NCBI RefSeq assembly: GCF_009749385.1
Contig: NZ_WBIN01000001.1
Location: forward strand, 186,001 to 250,000
Source: Agromyces allii
Lineage (GTDB): Bacteria; Actinomycetota; Actinomycetes; Actinomycetales; Microbacteriaceae
Reading direction: 5' to 3'
Length of the DNA: 64,000 bases
In this document: positions 33,799 to 43,170 of the stretch, in pieces
How the letters are laid out: every line of letters starts with the position of its first letter
How positions within the stretch are numbered: position 1 is the stretch's first letter
Program-made: the position numbers and the translations under genes
Notes under the pieces: generated by a model
Seen by the model: only the letters and a program-made list of their open reading frames with translations
Told to the model about the DNA's origin: nothing
Database searches by the model: none

Positions 33799-33804
33799 TA
33801 AGCT
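33799..33804 (+). promoter_or_regulatory. Leaderless -10 box of the pseudokinase gene
   Basis: TAAGCT lies 7 nt before the ATG at 33812 with no ribosome site in between, the leaderless layout. Confidence 0.6.
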
Positions 33805-33811
33805 GTTGGCC

Positions 33812-35056
33812 ATGGCCAGACCCACTCTCACTCTAGCCGCGTTGGCCACGGCGGCAGTCCCCGGCCTCGAGGTCTCCGCGGCCCGCCCCCGCACCAGGCA
33901 CTCCGGCGGCGCGTTCGACGCCGTCGAGCTGCACGCGACCGACGGCCGCCACCTGATCCTCCGCATTCCACGAACCCAGAGCGCCGAGACCGAGCAGTCC
34001 GCCGACCTCGTCGCACTCCGCGCGATGACCACCGGCATCCGTTCGCGCCTCCCGTTCGACGCGCCCGTCTTCGTCGGTCAGGCGCCGTTCGGCGGCACGC
34101 GCGCGATCGTCACGGAGTTCCTGGACGGTCACGTGCTGAACGCCGACGAACTCACGGCCCACGACCGGCTGGCCGAGTCGGTCGGAACGTCGATCGCGGC
34201 GATCCACTCGCTGCCCTCCGGGTTCGTGGGCGATGCCGGCCTCACCCGCGAGAGCGACGGCGAGGCTCGCGACGCGGTCGTCGAGCTCATCGGCCGCGCC
34301 GCCGACACCGGCCGCCTGCCCGCCGCGCTGCTCCGACGGTGGGAGGAGGCGACCGACGACGAGTCGCTCTGGCGCTTCCGGACGACCGTCGTCAACGGCG
34401 CGCTGTCCTCCGACTCCTTCATCGTCGACGAGGAGCGCGTCTCGGCGATCATCGGCTGGTCGGCACTCGCGGTCGGCGACCCCGCCCGCGACCTGCACTG
34501 GCTGCTCACCTCTCGCGGACCGTCCGCGGAACGCGCACTCGAGGCGTACACGGTCGGCCGCAGCGGCGGTGCCGACGCCGCCCTGCCGCAGCGCGCCCTG
34601 CTCTACGGCGAGCTCGAACTCGCCCGTTGGCTGCTGCACGGCGTCGAGGCGCGCGACGAGGCGATCATCGACGATGCGGTCGGCATGCTCGACGAGCTCG
34701 TCGCGAACGTGCACGACCGCACGAGCGAGACGCTCTCGCACCACACGGGTCCGATCCTCACGGTCGACGGCGTCGAACGCCTGCTCGACGAGACGCCCCG
34801 CACGACGCCCGCCCGCGACGCCTCTGGTCGCGAGACGTCCTCGGCACTGCTGACCGACAGCTACGACTTCTCGGAGCTCGAGTTGAGCGAGCGCGGCGAA
34901 CGGTCGTCGGCCCTCGCCGACGCGACGGCGCCGATCCCGCTCGATCTCAGCGACTGGGGCGATGCGACACCCGGCGACGCGGCGTCAGGCGGTCGGGCGG
35001 ATGCCGCGGCCGACGAGTCCGACGCCGACGAGCGTCCGAGCCGCACCGGGTCCTGA
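33812..35056 (+). CDS. APH-fold phosphotransferase homologue, probable pseudokinase
   Basis: A 414-residue protein whose first 310 residues follow the aminoglycoside/macrolide phosphotransferase fold: a substrate-recognition lobe, SFIVDEERVSAIIGW, then GDPARDLHWLL. The catalytic residues are gone. Where active members have HGD...N and IDW, this one has Asn195-Gly-Ala197, Ser in place of the metal-binding Asn, and Ile214-Gly215-Trp216. It is therefore unlikely to transfer phosphate. A 100-residue acidic tail (Asp/Ser/Ala-rich) follows. It is divergent from nudC and converges on adnB with a 46-bp gap, so it sits within a DNA-repair neighbourhood. A ligand-binding or scaffolding role is possible. 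Confidence 0.8.
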   Translation: MARPTLTLAALATAAVPGLEVSAARPRTRHSGGAFDAVELHATDGRHLILRIPRTQSAETEQSADLVALRAMTTGIRSRLPFDAPVFVGQAPFGGTRAIVTEFLDGHVLNADELTAHDRLAESVGTSIAAIHSLPSGFVGDAGLTRESDGEARDAVVELIGRAADTGRLPAALLRRWEEATDDESLWRFRTTVVNGALSSDSFIVDEERVSAIIGWSALAVGDPARDLHWLLTSRGPSAERALEAYTVGRSGGADAALPQRALLYGELELARWLLHGVEARDEAIIDDAVGMLDELVANVHDRTSETLSHHTGPILTVDGVERLLDETPRTTPARDASGRETSSALLTDSYDFSELELSERGERSSALADATAPIPLDLSDWGDATPGDAASGGRADAAADESDADERPSRTGS

Positions 35057-35102
35057 TCCGAACAGTCGGGCCGGCCGACGTCGATCCGGACGTCGGCCGC
35101 GC

Positions 35103-38100
35103 TCAGCTCTGGACGGCGGCCGCCCAGGCCCGGCGCAGTTCGGCCTCGTCGTAGAGCTCGTCGGGCCTGATCACCCGGTCGTCCTCGACGAAGTAGAACA
35201 CGGCGTCGACCTCCTCGGGAGGGATTCCGGCCCAGGCCGCATAGGCGAGGCGGTACAACGCGAGCTGCGTCTGCTTGAGCTCGAGGTCGCGCGCATTGCG
35301 GGGTGCGCGGCCGGTCTTCCAGTCGACGACCTGGTAGCGGATGCCTCTCGCGGCCAGTTCGCCGCCCTCGGGAACGTCGTAGACGGCGTCGAGCTTGCAC
35401 ACGAACACGTGCTCGTCGACGGGCAGGTGCAGCTCGATCTCGACCTCGACCGGCCGACGCGAACCCCACTCGGAGGCCTCGAACGTCGCCCGGAGCGCCG
35501 CCATGCGGTCGAGGCTCTCGGCGCCCGCGCCCGTCTGAGCGCCGAGGACGCCGTCGTCGCCTCGGCCGGACTCGACGAGCTCGCCGGGGTCGGCCGCGCC
35601 GAGCAGCTCGACGCCGAAGAGGCCGTCGTCGAGCGCGGCCGCTGCCGACTCGCCGGTGGAGCGGTGCTCGACCCATTCGTGGAACAGCGTGCCGAGTCGG
35701 GTCGCCCGATAGGGGCGCTGCGGCATGGGACGACGCAGCTGCGCGGCGACGGCTTCGGGGTCGTCGAGGTAGTCCTTGAACCGCGACGCGGGCACACGAG
35801 AGGGAATCGGCGTCGGCCCGGGGCCGGCCTGGCGGCGTCGACGCTCCTCGATGAGCAGCGTCAGCTCCGACGACAGCTGCGGGCCGATGCCGGCGCCGCT
35901 GGGGCCCTCGGCGGCCTGTCGAACGGCGTCGGCCGCCCGCACCACGCCCGGCCGGCGCGCACCGAGCGGATCGAGCGGCCACTGCACCCGGGCATCAGCC
36001 TCGGCACGCGGGTTCTCGCTGTCTCCGGGCGCGGTCGGGAGCAGCTCGGGCTCGATGACGCCCGCGACCGCGAGCTCCCGCAGAAACGCGCTCGGCGGGC
36101 GCGCCGTCTTCTGCGTCGACCACCACGACCCGCTGAGCAGCAGGTCGGAGCGGGTGCGGGTGACGGCGACGTACGCGAGACGACGCTCCTCGTCGGCGTG
36201 ACGCTCGCGGTTCTCCTCGGCGAACGCCGTGACCGCCTCGTCGAACTCACGTTGGCTCTGCACCCCGCGCCAGCCCAGCTCGGGCAGTTCGTCGCGGTCG
36301 CCCTTGAACTCGTTCGGCAGCTCGCCGAACGCGAGCCAGCCCTTCGCCGACCGCGGCTTGGACGGGATCTCCTGATCGACCATGCGCGGCACCGCGACGA
36401 CGTCCCACTCGAGGCCCTTCGACCCGTGGATCGAGAGCACCTGCACGGCGCCCGGCTCTGGCTCGTCTTGACGGGGCGACAGCCGGTCGCGCTGCTCCGC
36501 CTCGGTGAGCCAGCTGAGGAAGGCGCCGAGCGTCGGGTGCTCGGAGTCGTCGGCGAAGCCCGCGAGCAGTTCGTCGAAGGCCTCGAGGCTGGGCCGGCCC
36601 AGCGGCTGGTCGGCATTCGCGGCGACCTCGATGTCGAGCAGCAGCTCCTGCTGCACGAGGTGCACGAAGTCGATGAGGCCGAGCCCCGCTCTGCGGCGGA
36701 GCGCCTGCAACTGGGTGCCCGCGCGTCGGAGGCGCGCGAGCCCGGAAGCGCTGATGCCGGCCAGCGCTCGGTGGTCGTCGGGCGCCGTGAGCACGAAGTC
36801 GAGCGCGTCGACGATCGACGGGGACTCCTCGGCCGCGGTCGAGGCCCGCAGCTCGCGCCGCACGTCGTCGTCGAGCCGACGACGCGCGAGGTCGCGGTCG
36901 ACGAGCCACCTCGCGACGTCTCTGAGACCCGAGAGGTCGGCCGGGCCGATGCGCCACCTGGCGCCGCCGAGCACACGGACGAGCTCCGCGCCCGCCGTGG
37001 GATCGTGCAGGACGCGGAGCACGCACACGAGGTCGGCGATCACGGGCTGGTCGAGCAGGCCCGCCATGCCGAGCACGTGCACGGGCACGCCGTGCGCGCG
37101 CAGGGCCTGCGTGAAGACGCCGACGTTGGCGAACGTCCGGCAGAGCAGCGCACCGCTCCTGGCCGCCGCGGCAGGATCGGGCGCGGTTCCGGGTCGACGG
37201 CTGCGCCCGAGCCGGTCCGCGAACCAGCGTGCGACCTGGTCGGCCTCGTCGTCGATGGTCTCGCCCCAGGCGACGTCGAGCCGGCCCGCGCCGGCGAACG
37301 GCGAGGGCGCGAGCGGCGCCTTGGGGATGCCGGCGTCGAGCGAGGCGATGAGCGTGTTCGCCGCATCGAGCACGATGCGCGGGTTCCGCCAGCTGGTCGA
37401 CAGGTGGTAGACCGACGCGGCCCCCTTGCCGAAGTCGCGGTCGAATCGGGCGAGGTTGGCGGCGCTCGCGCCGCGCCATCCGTAGATCGACTGGTCGGGG
37501 TCGCCGACCGCCATGACGGGGTGCCCCTCGAAGAGCGACGCGAGCAGTCGCGTCTGCACGACGCTCGTGTCCTGATACTCGTCGAGCAGCACGGTGCGCG
37601 AGCGCTCCCGGTGCTCGGCGACGACGTCGGGGTGCTCGACGCAGATCTGCAGCGCGAGGGCGACCTGATCGGAGAACTCGACGTACCCGCGCTCGCGCTT
37701 GGCGGCCGCGTACGCGTCGGCGAGTTCGAGCAGGGGCGGGAGTGCGTCGACCACGCCGAGCGCGCCGACGAACGATTCGAAGTCGGTGCGTTTGCGGGGC
37801 GCCTCGATGGGCAGCCCGCGCATGGCGAGGAAGTCGCGGGCGAAGGCGCGCACATCGCGGCTGTCGGCCACGTTCTCGGCGAGGGCGCGGCTCAACGAGA
37901 GCGCCGCTCCGGTGACGCGGTCGAGGGAGGCGTCGAGCTCGATGAGCCGGTCGTCGGCCGACGCGCTCACGACCGAACGGGCCAGCAGCCACGCGGACGC
38001 CTCGCCGAGCACGGTCGCGTCGGGTTCGCGCCCGATGCGCATCGCGTGCTCGCGATAGATCGCGCTCGCGAACGAGTGATAGGTGCTGACGGTCGCCGAC

Positions 38101-38444
38101 TCGAGCGGATCGATGACGAGGTCGGCGATGCCCTCGTGCACGAGTTGCGCGACGCGCTCGCGCACGCGCTCGGCGAGCTCGCCGGCGGCCTTTCGCGTGA
38201 AGGTCAGGCCGAGCACGTCGGCGACGCCCACGTGCCCGTTGGCGAGCAGCCACACGACCCGGTTGGCCATGGTCTCGGTCTTGCCGCTGCCCGCACCGGC
38301 GACGACGATGCTCGCGCCGTGCGGGTCTGCCTCGATGACCGCCTGCTGCTCAGGCGTGGGAACGTGCAGGCCCAGTCGCGTCGCGATCTCGGCCGCGCTC
38401 AGGCGGTTCACGACCGGACTCGCGCCATTCGCCCCGGCGCTCAC
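35103..38444 (-). CDS. adnB: AdnB subunit of AdnAB helicase-nuclease
   Basis: A 1113-residue SF1 helicase with a C-terminal nuclease. Motor motifs: AGAGSGKTET (Walker A), GLTFTRKAA, LLDEYQDTS (motif II), GDPDQSIYGWRG, SIHGSKGLEWDVVAV and YVAVTRTRSDL. The C-terminal 250 residues carry the RecB-type nuclease motif VVDWKTGR and YRLAYAAW. In mycobacteria AdnB is the lead motor of the AdnAB double-strand-break resection machine. The GTG start overlaps the adnA stop (GTGA). Length matches mycobacterial AdnB (about 1100). An AddA name would also be used by some annotators. Confidence 0.92.
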   Translation of the reverse strand: MSAGANGASPVVNRLSAAEIATRLGLHVPTPEQQAVIEADPHGASIVVAGAGSGKTETMANRVVWLLANGHVGVADVLGLTFTRKAAGELAERVRERVAQLVHEGIADLVIDPLESATVSTYHSFASAIYREHAMRIGREPDATVLGEASAWLLARSVVSASADDRLIELDASLDRVTGAALSLSRALAENVADSRDVRAFARDFLAMRGLPIEAPRKRTDFESFVGALGVVDALPPLLELADAYAAAKRERGYVEFSDQVALALQICVEHPDVVAEHRERSRTVLLDEYQDTSVVQTRLLASLFEGHPVMAVGDPDQSIYGWRGASAANLARFDRDFGKGAASVYHLSTSWRNPRIVLDAANTLIASLDAGIPKAPLAPSPFAGAGRLDVAWGETIDDEADQVARWFADRLGRSRRPGTAPDPAAAARSGALLCRTFANVGVFTQALRAHGVPVHVLGMAGLLDQPVIADLVCVLRVLHDPTAGAELVRVLGGARWRIGPADLSGLRDVARWLVDRDLARRRLDDDVRRELRASTAAEESPSIVDALDFVLTAPDDHRALAGISASGLARLRRAGTQLQALRRRAGLGLIDFVHLVQQELLLDIEVAANADQPLGRPSLEAFDELLAGFADDSEHPTLGAFLSWLTEAEQRDRLSPRQDEPEPGAVQVLSIHGSKGLEWDVVAVPRMVDQEIPSKPRSAKGWLAFGELPNEFKGDRDELPELGWRGVQSQREFDEAVTAFAEENRERHADEERRLAYVAVTRTRSDLLLSGSWWSTQKTARPPSAFLRELAVAGVIEPELLPTAPGDSENPRAEADARVQWPLDPLGARRPGVVRAADAVRQAAEGPSGAGIGPQLSSELTLLIEERRRRQAGPGPTPIPSRVPASRFKDYLDDPEAVAAQLRRPMPQRPYRATRLGTLFHEWVEHRSTGESAAAALDDGLFGVELLGAADPGELVESGRGDDGVLGAQTGAGAESLDRMAALRATFEASEWGSRRPVEVEIELHLPVDEHVFVCKLDAVYDVPEGGELAARGIRYQVVDWKTGRAPRNARDLELKQTQLALYRLAYAAWAGIPPEEVDAVFYFVEDDRVIRPDELYDEAELRRAWAAAVQS

Positions 38445-41400
38445 GCCGAGACCGCCGGCACGAGGTGCACGCGGTACTGCCACGAGCCGAACCTGGATCG
38501 TTGCCCCGGCTCGGTCGACCCCTCGAAGCTCGATCCGGCCATCACCCGACCGACCTCGGCGAGCCGTTCTCGGAACGCGGCCTCGGCCTCGTCGTCGAAC
38601 GGTTGCTGGGCGCGTTCGGTGTACGCGAGCCCGCGCGACGGCGTCGCGACGTAGACGAGCTTCGCGCCGCCGAGCACACCCGCCGACGGCACGGCCTGCT
38701 GACGCGCCGCCAGCTGGTACGCGGCGAGCTGCGGATGCGCGGCCGTCTGCGGATACGTCGGCGGCGTGCGGCCGGTCTTGATGTCGACGATCACGGTCGT
38801 GCCGTCGGCCGATGCCTCGATGCGGTCGATGGTGCCGGTGATGCGCACCCGGTCGATGGTGATGGTGAACTTCCCTTCGGCGCCGAGCAGCACCTTCGCG
38901 TCGTCGTCGAACGAGCCCAGGTACTCGGCCGCTCCCTCGGCCATGCGCCGAGCACCGCGCCGCTCGCGTTCGGCAACCCAGCCGGCCTCGAAGCGCACGC
39001 CCTTCAGCCGCTCCTCGACCGCCGCCCAGATCGCCTCGACGTCGGTCGCGCCGTCGTCTCGACCGCCGACCTCTTCGACGACGGCGTGCACGATCGTGCC
39101 GATCGATGCCGCGACGCCCGACGGCGGGGACGCGATGTGGTCGACGAACCAGCCGAGAGGCGACTCCTCGACGCGGTCGATCTGCGAGGGCGACACCTGG
39201 ACGGATGCCTCGGGGTCGCCCTGGAGGTCGACGAGCGGCGCCTCGCTCGAGAGGTCGGAGAGTCCGTACCACTCGGCCGGGTTCGCACCGGGCACGCCCT
39301 CTTCGGCGAGGAGCGCCAGCGCGGCCGCGGACTCGGGGTCGCCCGTGACGGCCTCGCGCCGCAGCGCACCGACGAGCGCGCGGAGCTGAAGCGGCCGACG
39401 GCGCGGGCGCACGCGTTCGCGGGCGTAGCCCATGAGGACCGACGGCTGCTCGTCGTCGTTCGCCGTGCAGGCGAGCACGAGCTGTCGCCGAGCCCGCGAG
39501 ACGGCGAGCACGAACATGCGCAGCTCGTCGTCGCGCACCGCGGCGCGGACCTCGGCCGGCGTCTCGACGCCGGGCAGCGGCGAACCGGATCGCGCGGCCT
39601 GCGCCACGCGCGGCAGGAGACCGGCGTGCAGCAGCGTGCCTCGCGGCCGGAGGTTGGGCCAGACGGCGTCTTGCAGACCGGCGACGACGACCACGTCGAA
39701 CTCGCGGCCGACCACGCCCTGCGGGGTGGTCACGAGCACGGTCTCGGTGGTGCGCCGCGGCGCGAGCGAGTCTTCGGGCAACTCGCTCGCGAGCACCTCG
39801 TCGACGAACCGCACGGCGGGAGCGTCGGGTTCGCGTTCGACGAACCGGGTGGCGGCGGAGAACAGGGCGACCGCGGCATCGAGCGAACGGTCGGCCTCAT
39901 CGGCCAGCACGCCGGTGCCCGCCGCCTGCCGCCCCCACTCGGTGCCGAGTCCGCCGCCCTCCCACAGCGACCAGAGCACCTCTTCGACGGTGCCGCCGCC
40001 GCGGGCGACCCGGATCGCATCGTCGAGCACGGATGCGAGCCTCGCCGCGCGACGGCCCGGCGCCGCGTCGATCGTCACGAACCCGCCGGGCGCGGAGAGC
40101 GCGTCGACGAGCAGTTCGTCGCCGGTGCGCGCGCCGCCGGCCGCGAGCTCCTCATGCCGGAGCGCGAGACGCAGACGTCGGAGCCCGATGCCGTCGAGCC
40201 GGCCGATCGGGCCGGTGAGCAGGGTGACGGCGAGCTCGGCCGTGAGCGGCTCGCGGCCGAGCACGAACGAGCAGGCCGTGAGCAGCGCAGCCGCCGCGGG
40301 CGCATCGCGCAGCGCGAGCCCCGTCGCGGCGCCCGCCGTCGGAACGTCGGCGAGCGCGAGCGCGCGCTCGACGGTCGGCACGTCGCCGCCCGAGCGGAGC
40401 ACGACCGCCATCTGCGACCACGGCACGCCGTCGAGCAGATGGCGCTCGCGCAGCAGCGCCGCGATCGCCTGGTACTCGGCCGCGCCCGAGACGGCTTCGA
40501 TGCCGAGCACGGGCGTCAACGGGTCGACCGCGGCAGAGCCGGCGACCGGCTCGGAGGCCGCATCGGCGCCCGCCAGCCGTGCTGAGCGATGCGTGCCGCC
40601 GAGCGCCGTGCCGATATGGGTGCGCACGCCGGAGACGACCTCGGCGATCTCGGACCGCCCGCGGTGCACGATCGGCAGCTCGAGGCGCCGAACGGGGGCG
40701 CCCTCGAGCATCGAGCTGAGCGATCCGAGCAGTTCGGGCCGGCCGCCGCGGAACCCGTTGCTCGCGACATCGGGGTCGCCGATCGCGACGATCTGCACCC
40801 CGCACGCGGCGAACGCGGCGATGAGCGAGGCCGACGCCTCGGTGGTCTCCTGCGCGTCGTCGACGACGAGCAGGCGCAGCCCCGCGAGCGGCCCCAGCGC
40901 GACGGACGCCTCGGGGTCGGTTCGACTGCGGCGCACGATCGCCGCCGCGAACGCGCCGAGTTCGGCCGAGTCGAACTGGTTCGGCCGCACCTGGTCCTTC
41001 ACGTCGGCGTACTCGGCCATGAAGTCGGCCGCGGACACCCACTCCGGGCGACCGGCGGCCTCGCCGAGGCGGGCGAGCTCGCCCTCGTCGACGCCGAGTT
41101 CGACCGCGCGCATGAGAAGGTCGCGCAGTTCGGTGCGGAACCCCCTGAGCCCCCGCACCTCGGGCGTGAGCGGCTCGGGCCAGGCGGGGCCGAAGCCGTC
41201 GCGGATGCCGCCCTCGACGAGGTCGGCGACGATGCGGTCGTGCTCGCCGCCCGTCAGCAGCGTGACGGGCGCCGCCGTGTAGGCGCGCACGAGCTGGAAG
41301 GCCATGGAGTTCGCAGTGCGCGCGAGCGGACCGCGCGTGGTGACGCCGAGCCGCACCGCGATGCGATCGCGCAGCGCGGTGGCCGTGGACCGGCTCGAAC

Positions 41401-41614
41401 AGAGCACGAGCACGTCGTCGACCCCGTAGCCGAGGCGCGCGACGCGGTCGGCGACGAGCTCGACCGCGAGCGTCGTCTTGCCAGAGCCCGGGGCCCCGAA
41501 CACCGCGTGGTGCAGGCCCTCGGAGATGCCCTCGGCGAGCTGCGCCGCCTGCCTCGCGGACTCGGGTGCGACGAGGGTCGCATCGGGCTGCGACGGGGCG
41601 GTGGGGCTGGGCAT
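38441..41614 (-). CDS. adnA: AdnA subunit of AdnAB helicase-nuclease
   Basis: A 1057-residue subunit with Walker A GAPGSGKTTLAVE, motif II LLVVDDAQE (Asp where most helicases have Glu), motif V-like VTTPQGVVGREFDVVVVAG, and a C-terminal RecB-type nuclease domain (TVIVDIKTGRTPP, then QLAAYQLAARQ). The weakened motor motif fits AdnA acting as the non-lead motor in mycobacteria. It is first in the adnA-adnB unit. ATG 41614 is preceded at exactly 6 nt by TAACGT, so a leaderless transcript is likely; GTG 41620 would lie between that box and the ATG. Confidence 0.92.
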   Translation of the reverse strand: MPSPTAPSQPDATLVAPESARQAAQLAEGISEGLHHAVFGAPGSGKTTLAVELVADRVARLGYGVDDVLVLCSSRSTATALRDRIAVRLGVTTRGPLARTANSMAFQLVRAYTAAPVTLLTGGEHDRIVADLVEGGIRDGFGPAWPEPLTPEVRGLRGFRTELRDLLMRAVELGVDEGELARLGEAAGRPEWVSAADFMAEYADVKDQVRPNQFDSAELGAFAAAIVRRSRTDPEASVALGPLAGLRLLVVDDAQETTEASASLIAAFAACGVQIVAIGDPDVASNGFRGGRPELLGSLSSMLEGAPVRRLELPIVHRGRSEIAEVVSGVRTHIGTALGGTHRSARLAGADAASEPVAGSAAVDPLTPVLGIEAVSGAAEYQAIAALLRERHLLDGVPWSQMAVVLRSGGDVPTVERALALADVPTAGAATGLALRDAPAAAALLTACSFVLGREPLTAELAVTLLTGPIGRLDGIGLRRLRLALRHEELAAGGARTGDELLVDALSAPGGFVTIDAAPGRRAARLASVLDDAIRVARGGGTVEEVLWSLWEGGGLGTEWGRQAAGTGVLADEADRSLDAAVALFSAATRFVEREPDAPAVRFVDEVLASELPEDSLAPRRTTETVLVTTPQGVVGREFDVVVVAGLQDAVWPNLRPRGTLLHAGLLPRVAQAARSGSPLPGVETPAEVRAAVRDDELRMFVLAVSRARRQLVLACTANDDEQPSVLMGYARERVRPRRRPLQLRALVGALRREAVTGDPESAAALALLAEEGVPGANPAEWYGLSDLSSEAPLVDLQGDPEASVQVSPSQIDRVEESPLGWFVDHIASPPSGVAASIGTIVHAVVEEVGGRDDGATDVEAIWAAVEERLKGVRFEAGWVAERERRGARRMAEGAAEYLGSFDDDAKVLLGAEGKFTITIDRVRITGTIDRIEASADGTTVIVDIKTGRTPPTYPQTAAHPQLAAYQLAARQQAVPSAGVLGGAKLVYVATPSRGLAYTERAQQPFDDEAEAAFRERLAEVGRVMAGSSFEGSTEPGQRSRFGSWQYRVHLVPAVSA

Positions 41615-41620
41615 GCCCAC

Positions 41621-41626
41621 ACGTTA
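41621..41626 (-). promoter_or_regulatory. Leaderless -10 box of adnA
   Basis: TAACGT on the minus strand with 6 nt to the adnA ATG. It shares an intergenic gap of about 90 bp with the divergent DUF3107 gene. Confidence 0.65.
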
Positions 41627-41706
41627 ACCCGTTCCGCCGACAGTGAACGTGCCCCGAGCCCCGCGAGCCGTGTCATAGTGTGGACGCACGGACAGAAAGG
41701 CCCACT

Positions 41707-41931
41707 GTGGACGTACGGATCGGCATTCAGAACTCCCCCCGCGAACTCTCCTTCGAGTCGTCGCAGTCGGCAGAGGAGGTCCAGACCCAGGTCGCCGCAG
41801 CACTCGCCGGCGACGCGAAGTCGCTGAAGTTCATCGACGCGAAGGGCAGCGTCTTCCTCGTGCCCGCCGCAGCGCTCGCCTACGTCGAGATCGGCTCCGA
41901 GGAGTCGCGCCGCGTCGGATTCGTGGCCTGA
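41707..41931 (+). CDS. DUF3107 small conserved protein
   Basis: A 74-residue protein (VDVRIGIQNSPRELSFES...) that matches the DUF3107 family found next to adnA in many Actinobacteria (Mycobacterium TB9.4 from memory). Function unknown. The GTG follows an AGAAAGG ribosome site, and TAGTGT lies further upstream as a -10 candidate. The next gene starts one base after its stop, so the two form a unit. Confidence 0.88.
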   Translation: MDVRIGIQNSPRELSFESSQSAEEVQTQVAAALAGDAKSLKFIDAKGSVFLVPAAALAYVEIGSEESRRVGFVA

Positions 41932-41932
41932 C

Positions 41933-42259
41933 GTGGAGCTGCTCTTCGTCGTGCTCGGCGGCGCCATCCTCGGCCTCGCCGCGCGCTACCTGCTGCCGCT
42001 TCGGCACACGCACGGCGTGCTGCTGATCCCCTCGATCGGCGCGGGCGTCGCGGCGATCGTGTGGGTCGCCCTGACGTGGCTCGGCATGGCATGGGACGGC
42101 GCGTGGATCTGGGTGATCTCGCTCGCGGTCGCAGGACTGGCCGCCGCGGCATCCGCGTACCTGATCGGCCCGAAGCGCGATCGCGCCGACACCGCGCTCT
42201 TCGCGCGGCTCTCGAGCCCGCGCACGGCGGCCCCGGCACGCGCGAGCAGCGCCCGCTGA
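41933..42259 (+). CDS. Small integral membrane protein
   Basis: A 108-residue protein with three likely helices (residues 2-18, 28-50 and 58-80) and a basic, disordered tail. I do not recognise a named family. It is in an operon with the DUF3107 gene (1-bp gap) and is followed by a terminator hairpin. Confidence 0.75.
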   Translation: MELLFVVLGGAILGLAARYLLPLRHTHGVLLIPSIGAGVAAIVWVALTWLGMAWDGAWIWVISLAVAGLAAAASAYLIGPKRDRADTALFARLSSPRTAAPARASSAR

Positions 42260-42276
42260 CCCGAACGCACGACTCG

Positions 42277-42306
42277 ACGGCGCCTTCCCCACGGGGAGGG
42301 CGCCGT
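42277..42306 (+). terminator. Intrinsic terminator with short T-tract
   Basis: A 14-bp stem with one mismatch and a 2-nt loop (arms 42277-42290 and 42293-42306), followed by TTT. It ends the DUF3107 operon 20 nt before the stop of the opposing ferritin-like gene. Confidence 0.8.
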
Positions 42307-42325
42307 TTCGCGTGCCGGCCGACCC

Positions 42326-43039
42326 TCAGGCCGTGAGGCCGAGCGCGTCCATGCGGCGGGTGTGGTCGGCGATGAGCTCGGTGAAGATCGGCTCGACGCG
42401 CTCCTCGAGGCCGCGCGCGTCGGACGCGCGCAACGCAGAGCGGGCGATGAGCAGCGTGTCGCCGACGAGGCTGCGGCCCCAGAGCGCGAGACGGTCGGCG
42501 AGCCCCGGCTGCTCGGCGATCGCGAGGGAGAGCTCGCGTTCGAGCACGGCGGCCGAGCCAGCCTCGTCGAGGATCGCGCGAACGCGGCGCGCGAGGTCGG
42601 CGTGCAGTCCGTTCGAGAGGCGCGAGAAGTACCCGTCGAGCATGCCGGAGGTCACGTGGATCGCGAGCAGGAGCTCCTCCCAGTCGCCCCCGCGCGAGGC
42701 CGACTCGAGCCGCACGGTCGCCGGCGCGAACGGCGCCATGACGTCGACCGGCTCGACGCCCTGCAGTCGCAGTTCGGCGATGAGGGCGTGATGCTTGCGG
42801 AGGGCGACGCCGGCGGCGGCGCTCAGTCCCTCTTTGGCGCGGAGTGTGGGAGCGGTCTGCACCGCGAGTGCGAGCCCCTCGAAGAACACCAGCTGGATGT
42901 ACGCGGCCTGGCCGAGGAACGGCACCGGTTCGGGCACCAGCTCGGTGAAGTCGACCCGCGTCAGCTCGGTCGGCGCGACGCGCGGTCGCTGCCGCGGCGC
43001 CTCGGGGCGGGCAGCGCGACGATTGATCCAGGACACCAC
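42326..43039 (-). CDS. Ferritin-like-fold protein
   Basis: A 237-residue, mostly helical protein. Segments such as FFEGLALAVQ, LRKHHALIAEL and FTELIADHTRRMDAL resemble the four-helix bundle of ferritin-like/MiaE-type proteins. Candidate metal ligands (Glu, His) are present but the full di-iron set is not obvious, so iron binding is uncertain. It corresponds to the Rv3210c position next to the RhlE-like helicase. TAGGCT lies 7 nt before the GTG at 43039, a leaderless layout; the next codon is also GTG. Confidence 0.75.
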   Translation of the reverse strand: MVSWINRRAARPEAPRQRPRVAPTELTRVDFTELVPEPVPFLGQAAYIQLVFFEGLALAVQTAPTLRAKEGLSAAAGVALRKHHALIAELRLQGVEPVDVMAPFAPATVRLESASRGGDWEELLLAIHVTSGMLDGYFSRLSNGLHADLARRVRAILDEAGSAAVLERELSLAIAEQPGLADRLALWGRSLVGDTLLIARSALRASDARGLEERVEPIFTELIADHTRRMDALGLTA

Positions 43040-43046
43040 GGCACAC

Positions 43047-43052
43047 AGCCTA
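43047..43052 (-). promoter_or_regulatory. Leaderless -10 box of the ferritin-like gene
   Basis: TAGGCT on the minus strand, 7 nt before the GTG at 43039; no ribosome site. Confidence 0.55.
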
Positions 43053-43170
43053 ACCGAGGCGTTCAGGCTCTCTCCGATAAGCTGGAGGTCGCATGCGGGC
43101 ATCGGACCCGCAGCCGTGCGCCTGAGGACAAGCAGCGCGCACCTCTCCAGCTGAACCGACAGGCAGATAC

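Noticed and set aside
34962-38654. A 1230-codon open frame opposite adnB
   Set aside because: High GC removes stops from the antisense strand; the product is Arg/Gly/Ala-rich with no recognisable motif, while adnB shows every helicase and nuclease motif.
42000-43050. whiB7 or an ABC1-kinase gene in the repair block, as in mycobacteria
   Set aside because: I looked through this block for a four-Cys WhiB protein and an ABC1 kinase near uvrD2 and found neither.
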